Virus record (IMG/VR): IMGVR_UViG_3300030419_007641
Coordinates: 24,992 to 88,991 of that record
Strand: one strand, 5' to 3'
Origin: a virus
Length of the DNA stretch: 64,000 nucleotides
Shown here: positions 56,314 through 64,000 of the stretch, piece after piece
Position numbering within the stretch: the first letter of the stretch is position 1
Layout of the letters: each line of letters begins with the position of its first letter
The notes under the pieces: model-generated
The model's input: the letters and a program-made list of their open reading frames with translations, nothing else
What the model was told of the DNA's origin: nothing
Database searches by the model: none
Position numbers and translations under genes: made by a program

Positions 56314-59184
56314 ATGGGTAACATTATTAAAGGATATCCTCAAGTAAGTCGCTCTATAACAAATCCTAATGTTAATAGAGACGATGCACTAGATAAATTT
56401 AAACCTTTCTCATTTTTAAATTTTATTAAAAATGTTGAAGAGTCTTTTGCACCAGACACGTTACAGGATTTTTACACAACTTACGTAAATAGATGGAGTA
56501 AAATATCTACCAACAAAACTGCTTCTAACAATGAATTAATTATCGAGAGATATAAGGATTTTTTGAAGGATATTGCGTTAAATTTTTCTACCAATGCCGA
56601 AAAGAAATTTTTAACGCAAATTGATTTTAATGATAAAGATGATCAAAGAATTATAATATCATATTATAGTAAAAAAATAAGAGATATAATAACATATTAT
56701 AACAAGAAAAGAAATTCGTTACATTTTTCTACTGTAAAGAGCAAAGTAAAAGGAACTAATATTAATCTACAGCAAACTGCACGTGAATTAATATTAGACT
56801 TTTTAGAAAATACAAATACAGGAAATATTGACTATAATATAGAGGCAATAAAAAATAATCTATCGGTTTCTTTAACTGAATATTTTGATAATTACTCTCA
56901 ATACTTTAACCAAGCTCCTAGTAAAAATTATTACGGCAGGAATCAAAAAGGGTATGATAACGCTAGCGATATATTTGTAACTCCTGATATTAATTTAATA
57001 CAGCGAACATATGGCGCTGTAAGTAATGAGCTCACTGCGTTAAAGGAAGGTAATCAACTATTTGAAACTAAGCGCAAGCAAACTGAGAAGTACTCAGGAG
57101 CAGATTATTACTATCTGAGAACCGATTCTGCGGGTACTCCTACTGTTGGTATATTATTTGAAGCCGAAGCGCCATATAGAAATTTATTAGATCAGAATTT
57201 TCCTACTACAGCCTCTGTTTTCTCCGACGATATAATAAGTGAAAGAGACTTAGGATTTTTTAGACCTACCAATACTAGTATAGTATCTATACAAGGACAA
57301 AGGCTAGAATATTTCGAAAAAGAATCATATAAACCAAACCAATTTTACATATTTCCGGATCCGAATTTATTTACTAATAATCATGATATTTTCGCTTTTG
57401 TTGTAGATACCTCTTTATCTCAAAATAACGAAAGTAAAGGAATAGCAGCTAATCAACCTAATACAGATAAAAACAGCACTTCTGTCATTGGATATAATTC
57501 TGAAATTTTACAAGAAAGAAATATTAATACAGACTTATCATTTTTATATGATCAAGGATATATAAGTGATAGCAAGAAGGACTTATTTGGAAACATATTT
57601 GGAATAATAAAGGATAACAATTACTATAAAGAGGAATTTATTAATGAAACACCGAAAACCATAAAAAGTCTTATATTTAATGGGTATCAATTTTTTGATG
57701 ATCTATACGGTGATGGTTATAATTTCAATTATAGTGTAACAGATTCGACAACATTTCCAGAGACTTTAAGATCGGGAATATCTTCCTTTACGAATGGAAT
57801 GACTGGTAAGGGTGAAGGTACGATAAATTCTGACACGCCTGCTAATTGGGCTACATTTCCAGCATCTGCATATAATATTTTCTTTAGATATTTTAATCCT
57901 TATCAGGAATTATTAGCGCCGTCAAATTTTAAGAAGGTAGATTACGATATTAAGAGAACTATTACAGCTGATGTTAAAGAAGGAGCTTATTTTAAATATA
58001 CAAATTCTAGCGACTTAGCAAGTACGGTAAGATCAGGATTATGCTCATTTACCACCTCATTTGAAGATGGAGCCGGGACTTATTACTTTACAGAGCTTAT
58101 TGAAGGTGGGGTAGCGCAGTATAATGGTCTTCCTTCAGGGGATGGAAATAAATCAACCATAGTGCGCGCTCTATGTGATGCTGACTACCCGACAATATCT
58201 GGTAATATGACCCTAAATGTAAGAGCATCCGGTGGGCCTGACTCTAATAATGGAGTTCAAAATATGGACGGGGGTCTATTTACAGATGATATAATTTATA
58301 ACTATGGTTCTGATGTAGAAGATTTTACCTATATTGATACTGTATACCTACCCACGGAAACCTTATCTGTATCCCCAGAAAAGGAAAGCTACTTTAGCAA
58401 AAATGACCATCTCGGAAAAATATATCTTAAAAATATTTCTATTGCACCGTCGTTATCACCAGTTAAGGAGCTAACACAAGCTTTACCATATCTTTCTACC
58501 AAATACAACACTACAATTTGTAATGAGCTTTGTACTAAAGTTACAAACTTTGATATTTACAATGGTGATACTCTCTTTATAGAAACAAGCTCTAACTTGG
58601 TTATAGAAAAAACTGTATACGATGATGGGGTATTTGTGAATCCAAACACAGCTGCTATTTCTTTATCACATAGCTCTGATAACTTTAATAAATTGAGTAA
58701 TAGGGTTACTGTAAATAACGAAGTATTTTATTGCAGGCTAGTGTATTCACAAATAGAAAATCTCTGTTCTTTTAGAGTATATCCCGAAATTAGAAAATAT
58801 AACGACAAAGATAAAATAAATGAAAGAATATTTCCAACCACTATAAATCCGGTAGTATCATCTACTGCGTACTTTAATAACACCTCATCTAATGTAACAT
58901 ACCTGGAAAGCAGTAAGCCATTCTTAACTTATAGCAGTGCTAATCAGCTATTTAACTTAGGTTTCTTATTAAAGGATCAAAATAAAACTCCTGTTATATA
59001 TAACTACCTATTTGAGTATACTGATCAAGTAAACTTTTTAAGTACGGATTACTATGAAACCACTGACAATAATTTTACTAATCTTTATGTTAACAATACC
59101 GGTGACCTAGACCTGGAATCATTATCATTTTCTTTATGTGGTAATAACCCTCTTAGCGCCGGTGCAGTCTCCTTAGTACTATGA
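56314..59184 (+). CDS. very large tail/baseplate structural protein, 956 aa
   Basis: Rich in Asn, Tyr, Ser and Lys, low in Cys. Helical N-terminal third (about 20-200), then beta-rich. It lies between the PKD-domain protein and another PKD-like protein. No clear T4 homologue, but T4 gp7 (1032 aa) has a similar length. TGA stop overlaps the next ATG (ATGA). Confidence 0.65.
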   Translation: MGNIIKGYPQVSRSITNPNVNRDDALDKFKPFSFLNFIKNVEESFAPDTLQDFYTTYVNRWSKISTNKTASNNELIIERYKDFLKDIALNFSTNAEKKFLTQIDFNDKDDQRIIISYYSKKIRDIITYYNKKRNSLHFSTVKSKVKGTNINLQQTARELILDFLENTNTGNIDYNIEAIKNNLSVSLTEYFDNYSQYFNQAPSKNYYGRNQKGYDNASDIFVTPDINLIQRTYGAVSNELTALKEGNQLFETKRKQTEKYSGADYYYLRTDSAGTPTVGILFEAEAPYRNLLDQNFPTTASVFSDDIISERDLGFFRPTNTSIVSIQGQRLEYFEKESYKPNQFYIFPDPNLFTNNHDIFAFVVDTSLSQNNESKGIAANQPNTDKNSTSVIGYNSEILQERNINTDLSFLYDQGYISDSKKDLFGNIFGIIKDNNYYKEEFINETPKTIKSLIFNGYQFFDDLYGDGYNFNYSVTDSTTFPETLRSGISSFTNGMTGKGEGTINSDTPANWATFPASAYNIFFRYFNPYQELLAPSNFKKVDYDIKRTITADVKEGAYFKYTNSSDLASTVRSGLCSFTTSFEDGAGTYYFTELIEGGVAQYNGLPSGDGNKSTIVRALCDADYPTISGNMTLNVRASGGPDSNNGVQNMDGGLFTDDIIYNYGSDVEDFTYIDTVYLPTETLSVSPEKESYFSKNDHLGKIYLKNISIAPSLSPVKELTQALPYLSTKYNTTICNELCTKVTNFDIYNGDTLFIETSSNLVIEKTVYDDGVFVNPNTAAISLSHSSDNFNKLSNRVTVNNEVFYCRLVYSQIENLCSFRVYPEIRKYNDKDKINERIFPTTINPVVSSTAYFNNTSSNVTYLESSKPFLTYSSANQLFNLGFLLKDQNKTPVIYNYLFEYTDQVNFLSTDYYETTDNNFTNLYVNNTGDLDLESLSFSLCGNNPLSAGAVSLVL

Positions 59185-60371
59185 ACACTTATACTTTTAG
59201 CGTATCAACCACACTGCCCACTGTAGAGCATACTTATAGCACTATAGATCTATTTGACCAGACAAACTTTATTATTGATTTATCTGATGTATATTGTGAT
59301 GTTTTTCCAAATTATATTGCATTCAATTGGGGTGACGGATCGTCAGTTGAAGAGCCAGAATTAAGTATATACAAAAATTATAGAACTGATTCTATTTACT
59401 CTGAAATTCTTAAAGGGCCCTCTCCTCTATTTTTAAATAAAAATTATAGCCATATTTATTACCCATCCAATATTGCACTAAACAAATCAGTAACATTGCG
59501 AATAAACATAGAGTATGTTACCGGAGCTGTTACTAAATTAACTGTACCTGTAAATATAAGAACAGCTGGATATCATGAAAGTGTAGAAGATATGGAGGTT
59601 GTAGGTCTAGACCTGTTAGATAATGACATAAACAGTTCGCGATATACTCTTTTAACTAAAAAAGACAACTACCTTCTTCAAGTAGATAATACGGGGCAGA
59701 AAAATGCTCAATATCCTGATAAGATATCTTGGGATCCTAAATTTTGGGATAAAGGACTATTACCGGGTGGAAAGCATTGGGAATTTCCTGGGAAATTGCC
59801 CTTCGGTCTTAAATTTAAGATACGGTTACCATGGCAGGGTTGGAATCCTGGCCCTGGAAATGATCCATTCTTACTCCCCCCGGAGATAAAGACTCCACCT
59901 AGCCCGAAGATATACGATCCGGATGCCCCGGGAGGCTGGGGACTACCTGGACCTGGTGGTATTGGGATAAGGCTGCAACCGGTACCAGAAGAGGATGTAC
60001 GACTTGGTGGGAAGAACTGCGAAGAAAAAATTGTGTTTCCTAGGGCGTGGAAAAAGAAATTAAGAAGAAATGGGCCAAATAACCGTCGCGGTGAGGTTAA
60101 TCTCAGGCCCCGTGGTAAGTGGCCAGGAATTGTTCCGGGGCCTCCAACCGGGGACTGGGAAACCGCTTCTGAAGCTGAGAAGCTTATGACTTTCCCACCT
60201 TTCTATCTATATCTTTGGATCCTCTGGCGCAAGGGTGAACTTAACTACTTTCAATTACAGCAGTGGGAGCGTTGCGTATATGGTGCGGAAGGTATAAATT
60301 CAGGTGAGTATCTATTTGAAGAAGGATTGCGACCGAATCTTGCCGATCCGGGCGACTTCTTCGATGACTAA
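59181..60371 (+). CDS. PKD-like tail protein with Pro/Gly/Arg-rich C-terminal extension, 396 aa
   Basis: The first ~140 residues hold a PKD-like sandwich (FPNYIAFNWGDGSSVEEPELS ... NKNYSHIYYPSN). The C-terminal part, from about residue 190, is dominated by Pro, Gly, Trp and Arg, with KWPGIVPGPPTGDWE and a PGPGGIGIRLQP block, and encoded by visibly GC-richer DNA. This looks like a fused extension. Overlaps the previous gene by 4 bp. Confidence 0.65.
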   Translation: MNTYTFSVSTTLPTVEHTYSTIDLFDQTNFIIDLSDVYCDVFPNYIAFNWGDGSSVEEPELSIYKNYRTDSIYSEILKGPSPLFLNKNYSHIYYPSNIALNKSVTLRINIEYVTGAVTKLTVPVNIRTAGYHESVEDMEVVGLDLLDNDINSSRYTLLTKKDNYLLQVDNTGQKNAQYPDKISWDPKFWDKGLLPGGKHWEFPGKLPFGLKFKIRLPWQGWNPGPGNDPFLLPPEIKTPPSPKIYDPDAPGGWGLPGPGGIGIRLQPVPEEDVRLGGKNCEEKIVFPRAWKKKLRRNGPNNRRGEVNLRPRGKWPGIVPGPPTGDWETASEAEKLMTFPPFYLYLWILWRKGELNYFQLQQWERCVYGAEGINSGEYLFEEGLRPNLADPGDFFDD

Positions 60372-60406
60372 GTTATAAACCTTTGAAGTGGGCATAAATA
60401 TATTCA

Positions 60407-62797
60407 ATGGGATCATTAGTAAAGTCTAGTTTAAGCGGGTTAAGTTCAAAACCTGCGGATATTAGCCCTAAGGGGCTAGCTTTAAAACAATTTTCTCGTA
60501 CATTCAACGGCGGTGGTAATTTAAATTTTGTACACGCGCTATGCGGCGCGCAGGATTTTAAAAATTTAAATTATACTAATTTTTACCTATCTAACAATAT
60601 TTTATTAGATAATGTTGTTACCTATACAGGTGATACTAAGCCTGGAAAAACTACTATATTACCAGAGAAGTTTTTAACGACTTTAAATTTTTGTAATTCC
60701 GGAAGCAATTATTTAAAATTTCAAAAAGCTTCTAAGGCACCATTTATTCAAACTAATGACACATATAATGCTAAATTTTACGGGTCACCTACATTTACTA
60801 ATAGTATAAATGAAGCTGATAATTTCGAAATTACTATAGTAGATGAATTTACATGTAGAGTAGCATATCTAGTAAATAATTACCGGTATTACTTAGTAGT
60901 ATCTGATGATCCACCTGAACAACATAGTTTAAATGCAAATACAAAATATGTGCTATTTGTCGGTGAAAATAAATTACCTTTAGCCGGAACAAATCTTCAA
61001 TACAACTTTACAACTTATTCAGACGCAAGTTATATAAATCTATATACCACCAAGGATAATGAAAGATATATTTTAGAAAGCTCTGGGCCTCATCTTATAG
61101 CAAATAAAATATCAGGTGAATCATCTCGTGCAAATGAGTTTTTTATAACTGCAAGAAGTATTAAGCTTAATCAGCAAACTAATATTACTGTTACTAGTCC
61201 ATACAATACTTCATTTGTAACATATAAAACAGAAAATAATGAAATTGATAATTTAAAAAGTGACTTTAATTTAACATCAAACTACCTTCTGTACAGCTCT
61301 AGCAACAATGATTTTCAAAAATTTAATCTATACAATTTAAAAAATATAGCTAATAATCAAGATGGATTTACATCTTCCAATAATTTGCTATCAACTTCAT
61401 CCACATCTATTTTTGCGAAAAATTTAAGAAATTACACTTCAATTTTTTCTGACATAGATAGTGAAAAAAATGAAGTTTTAGCTTTAAATTATGTGTACAA
61501 TAATTTTGATGTAAGTATATCTCCAGGCACTACTTTTTTCACAACACCCTCTTCACTAAGCCCATTCAAATCAATAAACATAAATGACACAAAATTTGTT
61601 GAATGTGGCGCATTTCCTTTCATGCAACCTTACTTATCTGATAGAGTGTATAGGATAGATGATGAAAGTATATACAGTGAAAATGCTACTTACTTATGTA
61701 CGTGGTTATCCGGTGCACCTGGTACAAGAGGAAAGTGGGTTGATAGATATTACTACCCTAATTACGTAACAAAAGAGGCTGCATTAAATGCAAAGGGTAC
61801 ATACAACCCTACATATGAAACATATATCGAAAATCTATTAAAAACTAATTCTGATTTAAAAGATTCTGTTGTAGAGAAGCATTTTTTCGATAAAAAGAGT
61901 GACATGTTATTTGAAAAAAACAAACGGTATCGGTATGAAAGGATTTCAATAGAAGATTTTACAAGATCGATTCCTGCTAATGTTGTCGGGTCAAATTTAA
62001 CCAACTATTTTAAGGCTATTAATGATCGTGGTGGATTTGGATTAGGGTTTACAATAACAAATGACCCCGGTGCCGCAGAACCTGGTAAGGGTACCGATTT
62101 TATGATTAAATCAGCAAGAAATAATATTGACGGGGGGTTAGAAATATTAAAAATAGGAGACGCGATTCGATTTATCTTTAAGGTATTTGATAATTCTAAT
62201 CAAAAAATTGCTAGTTTTGTGCATAGCTTCAATATTGATATTTTTGCAAAAAACAATTTGTTTGTAAACTTTAATGCTAAGTCAGGGGTAGGTAATTTAT
62301 ATTTAAATAGTCAAAATATTTTTACTTTTAATGTTAATAAAGATCAAATGGTTTCGAAATATATACTATTTGGTGATATTAGTTGTAGTATATTAGGTGG
62401 TCCCCCAGATGTTACAGGTAACGCATATACAACATCTTCACATGATATAGTGCGTGATAGTTCATCATATATTACCAATACATACATTTCACTTGAACCA
62501 TTAGACGAAGAAGAAGAAATAATTGTTACTCTACAACAAAATATAGACGGGATACAAAAAATGACCATTTCATTACCCTGTGGAATGAGAAACTTATCTG
62601 ATACCATTACAACCGTTAATTCAATTAATACACCTTTAAAACATAAGAGTAATGTAGTTGATATTAATATTAAAAATTTAAATATACAGGACAATAATAT
62701 TACTAGAGAAATTAAAAATAATCTAATAGCTAATATTAGAACAGCTCTACCTAAAACTACAACTATTAATGATATTAATTTTATCGATTATAAATGA
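60407..62797 (+). CDS. very large tail structural protein, 796 aa
   Basis: Rich in Asn/Thr/Ser/Tyr and beta structure. The N-terminal half has alternating strands and loops (LNFCNSGSNYLKFQKASKAP; YVLFVGENKLPLAG). No recognisable domain. Start at late box CATAAATATATTC. Ends TGA overlapping the next ATG. Likely a receptor-side baseplate or short-tail-fibre component. Confidence 0.65.
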   Translation: MGSLVKSSLSGLSSKPADISPKGLALKQFSRTFNGGGNLNFVHALCGAQDFKNLNYTNFYLSNNILLDNVVTYTGDTKPGKTTILPEKFLTTLNFCNSGSNYLKFQKASKAPFIQTNDTYNAKFYGSPTFTNSINEADNFEITIVDEFTCRVAYLVNNYRYYLVVSDDPPEQHSLNANTKYVLFVGENKLPLAGTNLQYNFTTYSDASYINLYTTKDNERYILESSGPHLIANKISGESSRANEFFITARSIKLNQQTNITVTSPYNTSFVTYKTENNEIDNLKSDFNLTSNYLLYSSSNNDFQKFNLYNLKNIANNQDGFTSSNNLLSTSSTSIFAKNLRNYTSIFSDIDSEKNEVLALNYVYNNFDVSISPGTTFFTTPSSLSPFKSININDTKFVECGAFPFMQPYLSDRVYRIDDESIYSENATYLCTWLSGAPGTRGKWVDRYYYPNYVTKEAALNAKGTYNPTYETYIENLLKTNSDLKDSVVEKHFFDKKSDMLFEKNKRYRYERISIEDFTRSIPANVVGSNLTNYFKAINDRGGFGLGFTITNDPGAAEPGKGTDFMIKSARNNIDGGLEILKIGDAIRFIFKVFDNSNQKIASFVHSFNIDIFAKNNLFVNFNAKSGVGNLYLNSQNIFTFNVNKDQMVSKYILFGDISCSILGGPPDVTGNAYTTSSHDIVRDSSSYITNTYISLEPLDEEEEIIVTLQQNIDGIQKMTISLPCGMRNLSDTITTVNSINTPLKHKSNVVDINIKNLNIQDNNITREIKNNLIANIRTALPKTTTINDINFIDYK

Positions 62798-64000
62798 AAT
62801 CATATTTTAAATATACTACTGGAGAAGCATTCACCTTAGATGGGGAGGACTATTCTGGGTTTTTTACTTTATGGAAAGGTATTCCTATTACCGGAAAGAT
62901 ACCTTCAGACACCTCCGGGGTATTGAGTTCTAAAGGCAATATGCTGGCTAATTCATTTTTAAATAAAAAAAACTTTGATAGAACAGCTGCGCCGGTGTCG
63001 ATGTCCAACCGGATTATAGCTCCGGAGATTTCACCTAGAGATATAATAGATCAAAGATTTTTAAATAAAAATTTAAATATATTAAATCACAATAATTTAA
63101 ATTTATTTGGGTTGAATATTATTCCTAAAACTAACCTAATTGACTTAGAAAATACTCATACAGATGGAGATAGTTACTTTTTAGGAGTATCGAGCGGCAA
63201 AACTGATACAAAAAACAACGATACAGGGTTAGCTAAAACTAATTCTAGGCCGCTACAAATTGACCCATTTGCAGCCACAAACAGACTGCCTGCGGGAATA
63301 AATGCTTTAGATAGCAAAGTAGATGGTACTCTTTTTGTCAATGATGATAAATCATATAAGTATCTCATTACAACAAATACTAACTCTTATACGTTTTCCG
63401 GAAGTTTTGCACCTAAAGGCTCTTTAACTTTAATCGATGAAGGAAAACTTCCAGCGGGTTCAAAACTAACCTATAATGACACCACCGGGGAATTAATAAA
63501 CTATGTATGTTTACATGGGCCCGTGGAGGAGAGGCTCCATGGCCTCCGCCGCGGTGGTGAGATCGAGCAGAGGGCTGATTTCTTTACACATCCCGACGAT
63601 CGGCTTCCGGGTCCGGACGCCTCCGTAGAGGAACTTCAGGAATGGCAGCGCCGGGAGGAGGAGAGAGCACGAGAGCAAAAGCGGGAGTTGGATCGACAGC
63701 TTGAAGACCTTCATGGAACATTACCGCCAGATGATTTCTTGGACCCCACTCCACCTCGAGCCGGAGCCGAGTCTACTTTAGAGCCATGGTGGTCGCGAAC
63801 TTCACCATTATTAGAAAAGTGGTTAAAGAGATATGAGGAGCAGTTGGACAGAATTGATAAACTTCCACGCCAAGGTCGCGATTGGCCATGGCCAATGGAG
63901 GGAGCCGGTGGTGCGCTGGATCTGAGGAGAGATATCAGGAGAGAGGTTGCTCTTCGGGAACTGAACAGTGCCATAGAAGCTCTTTGGAGATTAGTTAGTA
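62794..64000 (+). CDS. partial tail protein with GC-rich charged C-terminal segment
   Basis: Starts MKSYFKYTTGEAFTLDGEDYSGFFTLWKGIP at the ATG overlapping the TGA of the previous gene, and runs off the window edge (at least 402 codons). The first ~235 residues are AT-rich, beta-type sequence like its neighbours. From about nt 63505 the DNA becomes clearly GC-rich and the protein becomes a charged, Arg/Glu-rich coiled-coil segment (SVEELQEWQRREEERAREQ). The break suggests an acquired tail. Confidence 0.65.
   Translation, partial: MKSYFKYTTGEAFTLDGEDYSGFFTLWKGIPITGKIPSDTSGVLSSKGNMLANSFLNKKNFDRTAAPVSMSNRIIAPEISPRDIIDQRFLNKNLNILNHNNLNLFGLNIIPKTNLIDLENTHTDGDSYFLGVSSGKTDTKNNDTGLAKTNSRPLQIDPFAATNRLPAGINALDSKVDGTLFVNDDKSYKYLITTNTNSYTFSGSFAPKGSLTLIDEGKLPAGSKLTYNDTTGELINYVCLHGPVEERLHGLRRGGEIEQRADFFTHPDDRLPGPDASVEELQEWQRREEERAREQKRELDRQLEDLHGTLPPDDFLDPTPPRAGAESTLEPWWSRTSPLLEKWLKRYEEQLDRIDKLPRQGRDWPWPMEGAGGALDLRRDIRREVALRELNSAIEALWRLVS

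Overview
The window is part of the genome of a large T4-type contractile-tailed phage (class Caudoviricetes). The right half carries a T4-like structural set: terminase gp17, sheath gp18, several tail-tube (gp19-fold) proteins, gp26-like hub assembly proteins, a gp48/54-like tube cap, gp53, a gp27-like hub, gp25, gp6 and several very large baseplate/tail proteins. It also has a neck gp14-like protein, a clamp loader, dUTPase and a possible small terminase. Overall base composition is AT-rich. Late genes on both strands are preceded by T4-type late boxes ((T/C/A)ATAAATA) that end only about 5-10 nt before the start codon. The host is probably a marine Verrucomicrobiota/Planctomycetota-type bacterium. 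This is inferred from host-like accessory genes: a secreted two-repeat protein resembling a verrucomicrobial family, a membrane-anchored prenyltransferase/squalene-cyclase-repeat protein, several lipoproteins with T-S-C or S-S-C lipoboxes, and a secreted heavy-metal-associated-domain protein.

Layout. (1) 1-14.0 kb, minus strand: a dense array of small accessory genes, many of 22-85 codons, plus a full-length primary-type sigma factor, a thermonuclease, lipoproteins, single-span membrane peptides and three tRNAs. Many genes are joined by a compact element (stop codon + GGAAC, about 5 nt, TATAATA, then ATG). Three sites carry canonical -35/-10 promoters with 17-bp spacers. (2) 14.1-20.6 kb: host-like accessory genes on both strands (prenyltransferase-repeat protein, PcfJ/leucine-rich-repeat protein, DUF932 protein). 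(3) 20.6-25.9 kb, minus strand: an overlapping operon for nucleotide sugars (dTDP-glucose dehydratase, cytidylyltransferase, GDP-mannose dehydratase, GDP-fucose synthase, RmlD-like reductase) ending upstream in a GMP reductase. (4) 26-34.9 kb: Mn-type superoxide dismutase, 2OG-Fe(II) oxygenase, PD-(D/E)XK nuclease, holin-like protein, a Cys-rich YadA-like fibre, glycosyltransferase, neck protein and nucleotidyltransferase. (5) 34.9-64 kb: terminase and tail/baseplate genes, with a small replication insert (dUTPase, clamp loader).

The most notable finding is two small genes (1292-1669 and 14149-14487) that are each interrupted by one in-frame TGA. In each, the TGA is followed at the right distance by a hairpin resembling a bacterial SECIS. 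One has a GGUC loop starting 18 nt after the UGA, and the other places the UGA at the first Cys position of a CxxC metal-binding motif. TGA is an ordinary stop elsewhere in the window, so I read these as candidate phage-encoded selenoproteins that use the host's Sec machinery. A second notable theme is a shared N-terminal motif (F-D-x-x-x-x-K-I-L-x-E) on several small proteins, with a similar one on the superoxide dismutase. It looks like a capsid-targeting peptide with a T4 gp21-type (I/L)xE cleavage site.
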